The notes beneath the pieces are model-generated. The model was not told the origin of the DNA, ran no database searches, and was given only the letters and a program-made list of their open reading frames with translations. This document shows positions 7,471 to 17,700 of a stretch of 36,071 bases of DNA, one piece after another. The DNA lies in assembly GCA_946183925.1 (NCBI GenBank), contig CAMHDS010000017.1, positions 1 through 36,071 on the forward strand, in the 5' to 3' direction. Numbering within the stretch: the first letter of the stretch is position 1; every line of letters begins with the position of its first letter. The DNA comes from an uncultured Fibrobacter sp. Its GTDB lineage: Bacteria; Fibrobacterota; Fibrobacteria; Fibrobacterales; Fibrobacteraceae. Made by a program: the position numbers and the translations under genes.

Positions 7471-8868
7471 CTAAATCAGGGGAATCACCTTGCCGATACG
7501 GCTCCAACGGATACTGAAAGGAATGCGCCACCAGGTAAAGGGGTTCCCCAGGGCGAATTTCTGGTCTTCGTTCTCGAAGGAGAAATAAATCACGAAAGCC
7601 TTGGCGCGAATATTCCGGAGGGACACAAAACCCCAGTAGCGGCTGTCGGCGGAATTGTCCCGGTTGTCGCCCATCATAAAGAACTGGGGCGTCTTGACGG
7701 TATAGCTTTCGATGGGATTACCATCTACCAGCAGGCGGCGGTGAATCGAAAGCTGTGGAGCTGGGGCAGACAGAGTGTCTCCGGCAATTCCTTCTACCGT
7801 AGAGGCACCGTCCTGGGGAGCGTCCACTTCCAGAGTTTCTACCACGCCTGCGGTATCTTCGGCGGTGCGGTTCGCAAGGGCTACGTTTCCTTCTAGGTCG
7901 CGGAGCACCGAAGCGTCAAACCCGATGTAGCTCACCTGGCGGGTCATGCCGCCCTTGGCGTGGGGGTCCAGCATGGGCAAGAACCCGATTCTCGAAAGTT
8001 CCTTGAAATAGGCAAAACTCATGGCTCCGTAAATCGTGTCGCCCTGCACCAGGTGCTGCTGCAACACGGTGCGGTTGTAACGCAACATGTCGTTTATCAA
8101 GAGGCTGCGGTCGTTTTCTACCGGAATAAAGAAATTCTTGAATTCGTAGTTGTTGTTTTCTACACTGTCCTGCCAGAGGGAAATGTCCAGCTCCACATGG
8201 CTGTCGGGATTTTCTTGCAGAATCAGGGAACGGAGCCACCAGAGTTTTTCCAGCGGCAGGGAATCCACGTAGAACACGTCGCCTACCGAGGGCACCACGA
8301 AGGATTCCCGCTCGTCCTTGGGGGACTTGGTCCGGAAGGTAGAAGTGTACTTGCCGTGACCCGGGAGCGTGTCTTGCCGGACTCCGTTCAGGTAAAGCAC
8401 GCCCTGGTGAACCGCCAGCGTGTCTCCGCTTACGCCCACGCAACGCTTGATGTAGTCCTTGGGGCCATCCGCATAGTGAACCAGGTGGGGCTGGCCTTCT
8501 TCGGGTTCGTGATCCCAGTAGAAGTTGCCGAACATGAGGGCGTTAAACAGATGGGTGTAACGCCCGGGATTGTTGTCGGGGTATTCGGGCTCGCCCGGGT
8601 AACGGAAAATCACCACGTCACCTTTCTTGGGCAGGGTATATCCCGGGAAATGCTGGTTGCTAAAGGGAATGGGCGAACCGTAGGTGAACTTGAGGCCCAG
8701 CAGAAAATCTCCGGTGCGCAGGGAATCTTCCATAGAACCGCTGGGAATCTGGAACGCCTGAATCACGTACTGGATTACAATCAGCGCAAGCACTACCGGG
8801 ACGATAATTTCCCGCGTGAGGCCCTTCAAAAACTTTTTCGGCGAAAACTGTTTCGGCGTATTGTCCAT
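7471..8868 (-). CDS. lepB: Signal peptidase I with large insertion
   Basis: 465 aa, well above the roughly 320 aa of E. coli LepB. One membrane helix (about 20-38) precedes the catalytic motif PSGSMEDSL with nucleophile Ser45. Box C/D follows: KGDVVIFRYP and YIKRCVGVSGD with general base Lys141. Box E, GDNRDNSADSRYWG, is at 400-413. The 240 residues between box D and box E are mostly a lineage-specific insertion with no motif I recognise. It removes signal peptides of exported proteins at the inner membrane, and so serves the secreted proteins encoded just upstream. No clear Shine-Dalgarno precedes the ATG. The stop and next start are one base apart. Confidence 0.95.
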   Translation of the reverse strand: MDNTPKQFSPKKFLKGLTREIIVPVVLALIVIQYVIQAFQIPSGSMEDSLRTGDFLLGLKFTYGSPIPFSNQHFPGYTLPKKGDVVIFRYPGEPEYPDNNPGRYTHLFNALMFGNFYWDHEPEEGQPHLVHYADGPKDYIKRCVGVSGDTLAVHQGVLYLNGVRQDTLPGHGKYTSTFRTKSPKDERESFVVPSVGDVFYVDSLPLEKLWWLRSLILQENPDSHVELDISLWQDSVENNNYEFKNFFIPVENDRSLLINDMLRYNRTVLQQHLVQGDTIYGAMSFAYFKELSRIGFLPMLDPHAKGGMTRQVSYIGFDASVLRDLEGNVALANRTAEDTAGVVETLEVDAPQDGASTVEGIAGDTLSAPAPQLSIHRRLLVDGNPIESYTVKTPQFFMMGDNRDNSADSRYWGFVSLRNIRAKAFVIYFSFENEDQKFALGNPFTWWRIPFSIRWSRIGKVIPLI

Positions 8869-8888
8869 ATAATTCTCGACAGGAGGCG

Positions 8889-9656
8889 CTAGAGGCTGCG
8901 GACCCTCCTCACAAAATTCCTGCTCACCAGCAACTGGGTGCGGTCCTTGTCCCGCAAGATAACGTTTAGGCGGCTCATGTCCGACTTGCGGATTTCAGCG
9001 ATGTAGTCGATGGCCACCAGGTGGGCCCGGTGGATCCGCACGAACTGGGCAGGGTCCAACTTCTTTTCCAAATCCACCAGCGGAGTATCGATGACGTACT
9101 GGTTGGTGGGGGTATAAACCGTAGTGTATTTTTCTTCGCTGTGGAAACGGATAATTTCATCGACGTTCACCAGCAAAATCCTGTCACCGATTTTCACCTG
9201 CAAGCGCTGCAGGTAATTGCTTGCAGAGCCCATCATCTGCTTGAAGGCATCCCAGGAGAAATTTTCGGGGAGCTGGTTTTCGCTTGCCGTCTGGGCGAGG
9301 CGTTTCCGCAGTTTCTCGACGGTCTTTTCTAGCCGGGAGGCTTCTACGGGTTTCAGCAGGTAATCCACCGTATTCTCTTCGTAGGCCCGCAAGGCAAAAT
9401 TGTCGTAGGCCGTAGTGAACACGATCAGGGGCATGTCCTCTTCCAAGGATTTCAGTGCCTGGAATGCATCCATGTCCGTAAGCTGGATATCCAGGAACAC
9501 CACGTCGGGCAAAAGTTCCTCGATTTTTTCGATGGCCTCGGCGCCAGACGACGCCTCTCCCGCAATCTCGATTTCTGAGGCGTATGGCTCCAGCAAGGAA
9601 CGCATGCGCATGCGAGCCAGCGGTTCGTCATCTACAATCAGGGCCTTGCACTGCAT
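8889..9656 (-). CDS. LytTR-family response regulator
   Basis: 255 aa. A receiver domain occupies 1-120: acid pocket Asp9-Asp10-Glu11, phospho-acceptor Asp56 (VVFLDIQL), a Thr in FTTAYDN and the conserved Lys of YLLKPVEA. A LytTR DNA-binding domain covers about 150-255 (IGDRILLVNVDEIIRFHSEEKYTTVYT, FVRIHRAHLVAIDYI). It matches the AlgR/LytR/YehT class, which regulates envelope and exported functions. No histidine kinase gene is in this window, so its partner lies elsewhere. Its ATG overlaps the stop of the NlpE-like gene (ATGA), which implies translational coupling to an envelope-stress lipoprotein. Confidence 0.95.
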   Translation of the reverse strand: MQCKALIVDDEPLARMRMRSLLEPYASEIEIAGEASSGAEAIEKIEELLPDVVFLDIQLTDMDAFQALKSLEEDMPLIVFTTAYDNFALRAYEENTVDYLLKPVEASRLEKTVEKLRKRLAQTASENQLPENFSWDAFKQMMGSASNYLQRLQVKIGDRILLVNVDEIIRFHSEEKYTTVYTPTNQYVIDTPLVDLEKKLDPAQFVRIHRAHLVAIDYIAEIRKSDMSRLNVILRDKDRTQLLVSRNFVRRVRSL

Positions 9657-10183
9657 CAGTTTTCTCCTTGAGCGGTGGAGGTGTCGGTTTCTTTGGTCAG
9701 GGCGGTGTCGGCAATTTTGGATGTATCGGCGCCGGCCGTTTTCCGCAAGGGGTTGATGTAAATGCGGATCAGCTCCGCTTTCATATCATCTTGATCCCTA
9801 TAAACCGTGCCAGCTCCAGTGAGTAAGGCCAAAGAACCATAGGAATCTCGCTGGAACTTGTAGTGTACTCCACCTTCAGAAAGTTCCATGGACAGCTTGT
9901 CGCCTTCCAAAGAGTAACGACCCGAAAGGGTATCCGTCTCCACGGAATCGGGAGTAGAGCCCCTGACGATACTGCGGATGAACACAACGGAGCTGTCTTC
10001 TTTCAGTTCCGCCTTGACCACATTGCCCTTGCAGTTGTCACAAGGAAGCCTGCCGGAATAAAAACCGACAACCCCTTCGGGGACTTCAATCTTTTTCAGG
10101 GGCGGCAGCGGGGCCTGTTCTTCTTTGGAACAGCCAAGGAATACAAACAAACCTAACAGGAGAATCCAACTAGAAATCTTCAT
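9656..10183 (-). CDS. NlpE-like lipoprotein
   Basis: 175 aa. The signal peptide ends at a lipobox with Cys18 (VFLGC). Residues about 38-125 match the NlpE N-terminal domain: VVGFYSGRLPCDNCKG with the conserved CxxC, then a beta-rich barrel (TDTLSGRYSLEGDKLSM). In E. coli NlpE reports outer-membrane lipoprotein and surface stress; whether this protein signals is unknown. The C-terminal 40 residues are a low-complexity Thr/Asp/Lys tail. The gene overlaps the LytTR regulator by ATGA. Its start codon sits in the arm of a perfect 11-bp inverted repeat (10182-10210), which might mask initiation. Confidence 0.8.
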   Translation of the reverse strand: MKISSWILLLGLFVFLGCSKEEQAPLPPLKKIEVPEGVVGFYSGRLPCDNCKGNVVKAELKEDSSVVFIRSIVRGSTPDSVETDTLSGRYSLEGDKLSMELSEGGVHYKFQRDSYGSLALLTGAGTVYRDQDDMKAELIRIYINPLRKTAGADTSKIADTALTKETDTSTAQGEN

Positions 10184-10210
10184 GCTCTAAAAATACAAAT
10201 TTTAGAGCAT
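10182..10210 (-). promoter_or_regulatory. Perfect inverted repeat covering the NlpE-like start
   Basis: ATGCTCTAAAA and TTTTAGAGCAT flank a seven-base loop. The repeat fills the whole gap between the SUMF1 gene stop and the NlpE-like ATG, and in the transcript the start codon and the only AG-rich bases before it fall in the stem. Candidate roles are an initiation-blocking hairpin, an operator or a processing site. Confidence 0.6.
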
Positions 10211-11116
10211 CTACTGCACGGAACGGGCTATCCTAAAGCCCAAAGTATGGGCCTTATACAGCGGGGCCTTCTTGTCGCGCTCGCTGGAGGCCATAGCCGA
10301 AGCCTTGTCGCTCCAGCCACCACCACGCACCACGCGGTTCGTGCCTTTTTCTGCCCCCGTGGGGTCTGCCTGGTCCTTGTTTTCGTATGAGCCGTACCAG
10401 TCGTTCACCCATTCAGCCACATTCCCGCCCATGTCAAAAAGGCCGTATTCGTTGGGAGTATACTGGCCTACCGCCACGGGGCCTTTACTTTGTGCGTAAT
10501 AGGCGTAATTCTTTGCCTCGTCCGTGCCCCAGTAATAGGTAGTAGTCGTGCCTCCACGGGCCGCCACTTCCCATTCGTTTTCGGTAGGCAGGCGAACAGC
10601 TCCCTTGGCGGCGTAATCTATGGTCAAATCCTTCAGGTAAGATTCGTCACCTACGGAGGTGTAAACGTAGGCGGTGTCACGACCCAGCAGTTTGGAGTAG
10701 GCGTTGCAGAAAAGTACCGCCTCGTACCAGTTCACGTTTTCCACCGGGAAATCCGTACCTTCGTTTGTCTGCTGGGGGAGACTCCCCATGACCTTGAAAT
10801 AGGCGTCACGGGTCACCTCGGTTGTTGCGATTTCAAAGCCCGAAATGGAATAGGTGGCTGTGCCACGAGTAACGTCTGTGGCCGGAATTTCGGCCCATTC
10901 CACAAGGGCTGCCCAGGCGGAATCTTCTACCGCACTGCCAGAGGATTCCGGAGCGACTGAACCCGAAGAGCCGTTGCTGCCCGAAGACTTAACCGTGCCA
11001 GCGTCCTCGTCGGGGAACTGGGGAGCGAAAGTCTCTTCGCCACCGCTTGCCGAACAGGCCGCAAGGATTGCGGCGAAGAAAGACAAAAACATTATGCCCA
11101 TCACTTTTCTATCCAT
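10211..11116 (-). CDS. SUMF1/FGE-domain lipoprotein
   Basis: 301 aa from the ATG at 11116, chosen because GGAG lies seven bases upstream and it begins a clean lipoprotein signal (MDRKVMGIMF to AACS, Cys20 or so). A Ser/Gly-rich linker (residues 25-60) leads to a sulfatase-modifying-factor-like domain: ATTEVTRDAYFKVMG, FPVENVNWYEAVLFCNAYS, RLPTENEWEVAARGG, YWGTDEAKNYAYY, YGLFDMGGNVAEWVNDWYG, RVVRGGGWSD and TLGFRIAR. True formylglycine-generating enzymes carry C-terminal active-site cysteines; none is present here, so catalysis of that type is unlikely and a binding or structural role is more plausible. It starts four bases after the LolA-like gene stop. Confidence 0.88.
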   Translation of the reverse strand: MDRKVMGIMFLSFFAAILAACSASGGEETFAPQFPDEDAGTVKSSGSNGSSGSVAPESSGSAVEDSAWAALVEWAEIPATDVTRGTATYSISGFEIATTEVTRDAYFKVMGSLPQQTNEGTDFPVENVNWYEAVLFCNAYSKLLGRDTAYVYTSVGDESYLKDLTIDYAAKGAVRLPTENEWEVAARGGTTTTYYWGTDEAKNYAYYAQSKGPVAVGQYTPNEYGLFDMGGNVAEWVNDWYGSYENKDQADPTGAEKGTNRVVRGGGWSDKASAMASSERDKKAPLYKAHTLGFRIARSVQ

Positions 11117-11120
11117 ACAT

Positions 11121-11789
11121 CTACTCCAAATCAAACATCTTGCCAGGCAGCACATGCCTCTGCTTGGCGTTGACAACGTCAAGCACGACAATGCTTTCAC
11201 CACCTTGAGAGGCAGCCGTCTTAATTGTGACTTTTTTCAATGTCCCTGGTAGCGGGCAGGAATTGTCGCAATAGTCAAAGACGCTTTCGGCAATCATCCC
11301 GTTCACGGGCACTTCCATCTTCACGACACGTTTCTGTTTTTGCGAGTAGTAGAGTGTCGGTCTGGACGCATCCTTGGGCGAAATCTTCCAGAGTCCGCCT
11401 TCAAGGACAGGGGGCTTGTAGTCTTCGGGAGAACCCATCTGCTTGTTTATGTCGGTTGGATTCTGTGCGGGTATATTCTGGGCAGGCAGAGCCCTGCCTG
11501 TTTTCAAGTCCGTCACCTTCATGCGGGAACCGTTCTGCACTATTTTCATCTGCATCATGCTGGATTTTACGGTTGTCACGGACTTGTTCTTTCCCGCCGT
11601 AATAACTGTCGTTTCCACGTTCTGCGCGGGTTGCCCGGCCAGGGTCACCGTTGTCCGCATCTGCATCTCGCAGGTATCCGGGAAGGTCGCCTTTCTCTGG
11701 TTCTCGAAGACTGCATTTAGGTCCAGGGCAAAAGTCGGCGAACAAATCGAAGCCACACATACAAGTAGCAAACAGATATTCTTTTTCAT
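11121..11789 (-). CDS. Secreted LolA-like protein
   Basis: 222 aa with a signal peptide (MKKNICLLLVCVASICSPTFA). The mature part is a run of amphipathic strands (CEMQMRTTVTLAG, KSVTTVKSSMMQMKIVQNGSRMKVTD, GLWKISPKDASRPTLYYSQKQKRVVKME), the pattern of the LolA/LolB-like half-barrel that carries lipids or lipoproteins. No sequence motif proves this. Length fits the family. It starts 10 bases after the giant gene's stop with GAGG as ribosome binding site, and the SUMF1 gene follows at once. A chaperone or carrier role for neighbouring envelope proteins is inference. Confidence 0.6.
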   Translation of the reverse strand: MKKNICLLLVCVASICSPTFALDLNAVFENQRKATFPDTCEMQMRTTVTLAGQPAQNVETTVITAGKNKSVTTVKSSMMQMKIVQNGSRMKVTDLKTGRALPAQNIPAQNPTDINKQMGSPEDYKPPVLEGGLWKISPKDASRPTLYYSQKQKRVVKMEVPVNGMIAESVFDYCDNSCPLPGTLKKVTIKTAASQGGESIVVLDVVNAKQRHVLPGKMFDLE

Positions 11790-11799
11790 GATAGAATCC

Positions 11800-14700
11800 T
11801 CACATCAGCGACAAAAGCCTTGTCGTTTTGATTGTTCCGTTCACCTTCAACACCAGGTATGTAGTCCTCATATTGATTCCCGTCCAGTCAACCTGCACAA
11901 GCTGCTCGCCAGGAGCGAGCGTTCCGTTAAAGATAGATTTTATAGGGACACCTACGGCGTTTACCAAGTCCATAGAAAGGCTTGTCCAGGCGTCCAGGGT
12001 CAAGACAAGACCGTCTTCCGTTCGAGCGATTGGAATCGCAACATCCCCATGGTAGCCGTTGTCGGGATTTGTCCCTGAACCTCCATTCGGCAATTCTTCC
12101 GCAATCACGGAACTTTCCGGCCATTGGGGACTTTCCCCATATATCCGGTTTCCAAGGGAGTCGAATACGCAAATCCCGCGGGCTTCCGACATATCTCCCG
12201 AAAGGCCCGCATGACCAGGGTCATCGCTCGCATTCCAAATATTCGCCCATCCGGAGAGATGAAGTGAAATGTTCACCGGATTTTCCATGGAATTTCCCGC
12301 CCCTATGGCTCCTCCACAGTGAACGTTGACCTGCCAGCGCCCACCACCCAGACTTGTCAATTCTGCCGTGGAACAAGAGGCAAGATGGTTGATGTCCATA
12401 ATGGGCGCAAGGCCTTCTTCCACATAGAAGTAATAACGGATATCAAAGTTACGAAGAGCGACATTGCCAAGATTTTCCACCTTGAAGTGAATCTCGCTTG
12501 CCTGGTTGTCATTTCGCATATCCGAAGCCAATATGCGTGCCTTGGTCACAACAGACGTTTCGTCTTCCATTTCGGCGCAGCGCCCACCTATCAAGTTGTT
12601 GTCCCGGTCAAGCACGACAATTCCGGCATCTTCGGCAAAGCCATATTCAGCGGCCGCAACATAGGACGGGTCGTCCCCGGCGTTCCATGGAGACCAATCC
12701 GCATTGTAAAGGCCAAAATGCGGACCCTCGCCATAGAAGGCTGAATCGCGGGGAGCAAGGGATTCTCCCGCGAAGTTCCATTCGGCATATCCCGTACGGG
12801 CACTTTCCGAATGGACGGCAAGGCCGGATGTCGCATACGGATAGAACGCCGCCACCTGCACCTGTGACGGATCTTCACCGCGGAAATAGTAACGGACGGA
12901 ATAACCGTTGACGGTCTCGTCGGATACATTCTTCAGCCTGATTCGAGGACGGAGCATGGAGTGGTCACCAAAGCCATCGAACTTCAGGGATGTCAGAATT
13001 TTGGGCGGATTGACAGTTGCAGGAACCATATCGAAGGAACTCCTGCCCCAGGCAATCATGGACGGCGATACGGAGCCCCTAGTGAGTGCAATTCCGCCCA
13101 ACTGCACGCCTTCGGGCACATCCAGCGAAAGCGTGTGGATTCCCCGTGAAAGGGAGAGCGAGACTCCGGAAATTTCCGTAGTCCTCCATACACCGGAAAG
13201 GGAAATCTGCCCCGAAAGGAGAGAGCCTTCGCCGACAGAAACGTCAGCACTGGAAAGATTGGCCGAACGGGCGTAGGCGACAATACGGTAGCTACCTGCC
13301 GTCTCGACATTTACGGTCACCCGGAGCCGGGAATGGGCTGAACCCGCAAGGAGGTAACGGTTCCCGGCAACGGCACAGGAGAACTGCCCTGAAAATCCGT
13401 CCAGCACATCCATGTCCTTTACCGCCACGACAATTACACTTGACGGGTCACCGTCATCTGTCGCGGGAACGGAAAGCGTCGCTATTTCCGCATCGGTCAA
13501 TGCACCGGAATAGAACCGCACATCGGCGATGTTTCCGACAAAAGAGTTGCCGGATGTGCCTCCCAGGGTCAGGGTTCCGTATAGTTCCCTTTCGGCAGCA
13601 ATCCCGTCAGGAACGGACTTTACACGCTCTCCATCCACATAGAACCTGACGCCACTAGAATCCGAAACAACCGCCACATGCTCCCAGGTCTTGGTCGAGG
13701 CGGAAAGGACCTCGCCAGAGAACCACTCCCGGCCTCCTTCGGAAAGTTTCAGCGAACGTCCCTTCTGTGAAAGTTTTATGGACAAACCGCCGGGCCCGGC
13801 AAAGGACAGAATCTCGTTCCATGTGTCGGTCGAATGCCCGCGCTTGATACGGGCTTCCAGCGTATAGGAACCTGTCGTTCCCAAGTCCACCCTGCCAGCA
13901 CCGGCGGCCCTGTCACCTGTGCCGCCGAAGTAGATTCCGGCATCGCTCTGCCATGGACTCCTTATGGACGAAAGGTTCAGGTCATGGCCCGTTCCCAGGA
14001 ACTCGTGAGCGGTACGGCCTGCGCCCTCCCGTGCGGGATACCATAGGGCAAGTTCGCCCGGGTAGGGATAAAGTCTTTCTGTGATAAATGTTGTATCCGC
14101 GTGGTTGTGCCCGTAGTCTTCGGCACGGAATGACAGCTTGAGCCTGCACCCGATGCAACCCGCAATCGATTTGCGACTCATTCGCAAATTCAGCGACACG
14201 TTCCCGAGGGAATCGGGTTGCAACGTCGTCTTTTCCAGGGAAGTCCCGCCAAATTCCGGTGATACTGTCACTGCGGCGACACCTGACTCGGAATCCCTCA
14301 CCTTTGCCGTCACTGTAAAGACCCGGTCCAGAATTTCAAAAGATTCCTGCACATCAAAACCTTCGACGGACGGACGTACCGAATCCGTATAGACCAGCGG
14401 GCCAGCCAACTGCCGTTCCGTTCCCAGCGAAGACACCCCAAGGTAGCGGGATTCGTAAACTCCATTTGCAATCTTCCCGACCACGGATGCCCCGTAAACC
14501 CTTGAACCGTCATATATCAATGTGTCGGGAATATTGCCATGAATCTCCGCAACAACCTTGCCTTCCCTATACAGCGATACTGTCCCTACACCAGGATGGT
14601 TACAGCTTGCTCCGTATGCCATGTAGCCGTTGTCAAGTCCAAGCCACAGCGAATCGGACGCTACGGAACAGGCGAATTCGGAAGGTACCGTAATGGCCCG

Positions 14701-17700
14701 GGCTACGGCCGGGGCCGCGGGAAGTTCAACCGAATTGCCAGACGCATCCTGGTCACTTAGGGCAACCACAAAAATGTAGGTCGTGTCTATCGAGCCTGTT
14801 CGCGATGGCAAAGAAATATGTGCAAAACCATCAGAATCGGTGGTATAGTCGAGCAGAACGGCCGGAGTTTGATCCCCCTTGTCATTCCAAAGTGAATCAT
14901 TGTCCACATATAGTGCATAATTGCTTATTCCTTTCACCTTCACGATTCTTTCGGTCGATGTGGCCACTTCCGGCAGGATTTCCAGATTGAAATCAGGAGA
15001 ATTTGCCAATGCGGAAGACATTGCTGCAAATACCGAGAATGTTTTAGTCTCTGCGGAAATTAAAATGTACTCCCACTTTTCATCTCCGGGAAAACATTCG
15101 CCAGAGTTCCATGCACTACATGTTGCTTTTTCGGAGGAACCTGTTGAGACTGCCGCGCTACCGTCGGCCTTAAGATAACCATATAAAGCATTTGTCAGCG
15201 GAACAAACTTCTTGTTCTCAAAATCTATCTTGTAAAGTGTGAGAGTTTGCGGAGTGACACCTTTGGAATCCATTTCCGCCTTGGATATCCGCATCTGTAT
15301 TCTAGGTAGTTTTGTCGTATCATTGAACTCCATGGACGGCAAAACCTCCATAACAGGGCCCGTAAGCGGCATATTATTGAACTCTTCAAACGGGTAATCG
15401 TCAACTTCAGCAGTTCTTACGGTAACATCTTCGCTTTTTTGTAGGGAATTCGTCGGGAACGTCACTGTAAGTTCACCAAATAGGGACTGTACAATATTTT
15501 CGTTATCAGGATTGACATCTGAACCGACATAAAGATTGTAGTTCGTGTAATAGAGTTTATCACTTTCTCCACCCCATGTCAGCAGGAATTGAGTATTACC
15601 TTGCAAGCGGTTTACATCAAACCAGGCAAGACGATGACTTCCAGACACGGAAGCTACCGTATCCTTAATCACATAATAGGTGCCACCCTTAAGGTAGGAA
15701 AGCTGATATTTCTGTCCAGAAGTCAAGTAAGCCTTCAACTCTACAAGTTCCTTCGGTCTGGCGACTTCGATGTCCTTGGCATCCTTGAATTTTATCACCC
15801 GATTATCCGATGTTTTCTCATTGGAAATTGCAAAATGTGAATGTTCCGTAGAGTCCAAATGCAGAATGTCGATATCGTCAACTTTCGGATTTTTAATCCA
15901 CGAATGGAAGCCTCGGTAAAAATAATTTAAGGGTAAATTTACCGGTTTCATTTGCGTAGGAATCCGGGATACGCTATCCAGCGATTCGCGATAAAATTTG
16001 TTCTTTATTATCGTATCCCTGGCATCGAAATAGAGCGTGTCGAATGCAGTGCTAAACCTTGCTTTTTTCGCATCACTGGCCGACAATCTTGCGTCCATCG
16101 TTTCTACGGAGTATCCATTCTTTTCACCCTTCAGTTTAGCCAACGTATCAAGAGAAACAAAGAAAGAATTGTCCTTGTAATTTGAAGCATTTGGTCTTAT
16201 TAGTAAATTGCTTACAGCGGTAGATTTTCCCATTCTAGATTGATCCAGATAAGCAATATCATTTGGCGTATGGAAATGGGCTGGAGAATTGACGGGATTT
16301 TTGATAATTCCGTCCGATGTATAAATAGATGTCCAGGTATTATCATCAAAATCATCGAGATAATAATGAATCTTGGAGCCACCCTTGTAATATTTCTTGC
16401 AACTGGCGGTTTCCTTCACCTTAGACCATTCTTCATTATTGGTACATTTCCCTGAAATCGTGTCAAGTACATTGGTCGGCGCCGGGAATGCAATGGTCTT
16501 TTGGCTTCCGTCACTCCATTTTAGATTTCTGCCTACATAGAAATAGACGTAGCCGGCATCGTAAAGCGGCGTCCGAATGGAATCCGGCTCCCCATTCTTG
16601 CTTGTAACGGAAGCTTGACATCTGGGATTATGGACATATCCGTCTATAGCCAACTGATAGGCGGCATCGTAATTCGTCGCATTGCCGTAGTCGCAACCAG
16701 TCGTTGATTCCAGAGGATTTCCCAACACAATCGCCTTAAAATAATCCGAGTCGGAGCGCGGTCCATAAAATTTCAAATCAAAATAGGAGGGCTGCTGATG
16801 AGTCCCGTCCTCGTCGGCAAAGAGAAATGTATTTTCTCCACCATGAAATTTTTGAGCGGGTAAAAAGGGTAACGCCTGCATTTCATAGGGCGTTAACAAT
16901 CCATACGTTCTGTCAAATTTCCAGGATGTTCCATCAAAATATGAACCCTCGTCAATAAAAGATTGAACATTTGAACTGCTCTGTAATGCCGCCCAATAGC
17001 CATCCGTAGAAGATGCCGACTCGGAAAAAATGGTCTTGTTGGTGTGGTCGAATCGGATGGTTCTATTTACAAGGTTGTCCATGCCGAAAGGGGCGTCCCA
17101 GTAGGAATCGGGGATAGTTAGTTCAACGTTGAAACGGATGTAATGATAGCGTTCCCTATCAGAGTAAGAATTTATTTGGACTTTTTCTGCATAAAAACCA
17201 TCTTCTCCCATACCCGTCATTTTTACATTGAACAAGTTTGCGTTAGGGTCATATTTCGCAGTTGTCTCGGAATCGCCATAAGAACAAAAATTTTTTAGAT
17301 AGAATTGTTCTATCTCCACAGAACAATGCTCATCAAGTCTGCTAGATGGAAACGTGAAATTTTTTTGACTCGACTTTGGCAATGGTATCATAAATTTTTG
17401 ACTATTGGACATCACTTTTGACAAAGACCATATTTTATATGAACTGCTAAGAGCGTCGTCAAATTCCCCTACACTAGTAATTCCCGATATACTTTTCTCT
17501 TTTTTAAATTTTTCCCACCCCGACATTGTAAATACCACAATATCAAAGTAATTTTCATCGTAACTATCGTCATTATAGCCGTAATCACCATCGTCATCCT
17601 TAGCAAGTTTGTTTACATTCAAGGTTTTTGAGCGACTAACAGATGTAAAACTTAACACATCCGTATATATTTTATCCTGCGTTTTTTGCCCTTCCTCAGA

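Noticed and set aside
5550..7517. Long plus-strand open frame opposite the Ig-like lipoprotein
   Set aside because: No signal, motif or ribosome binding site; shadow of the minus-strand gene.
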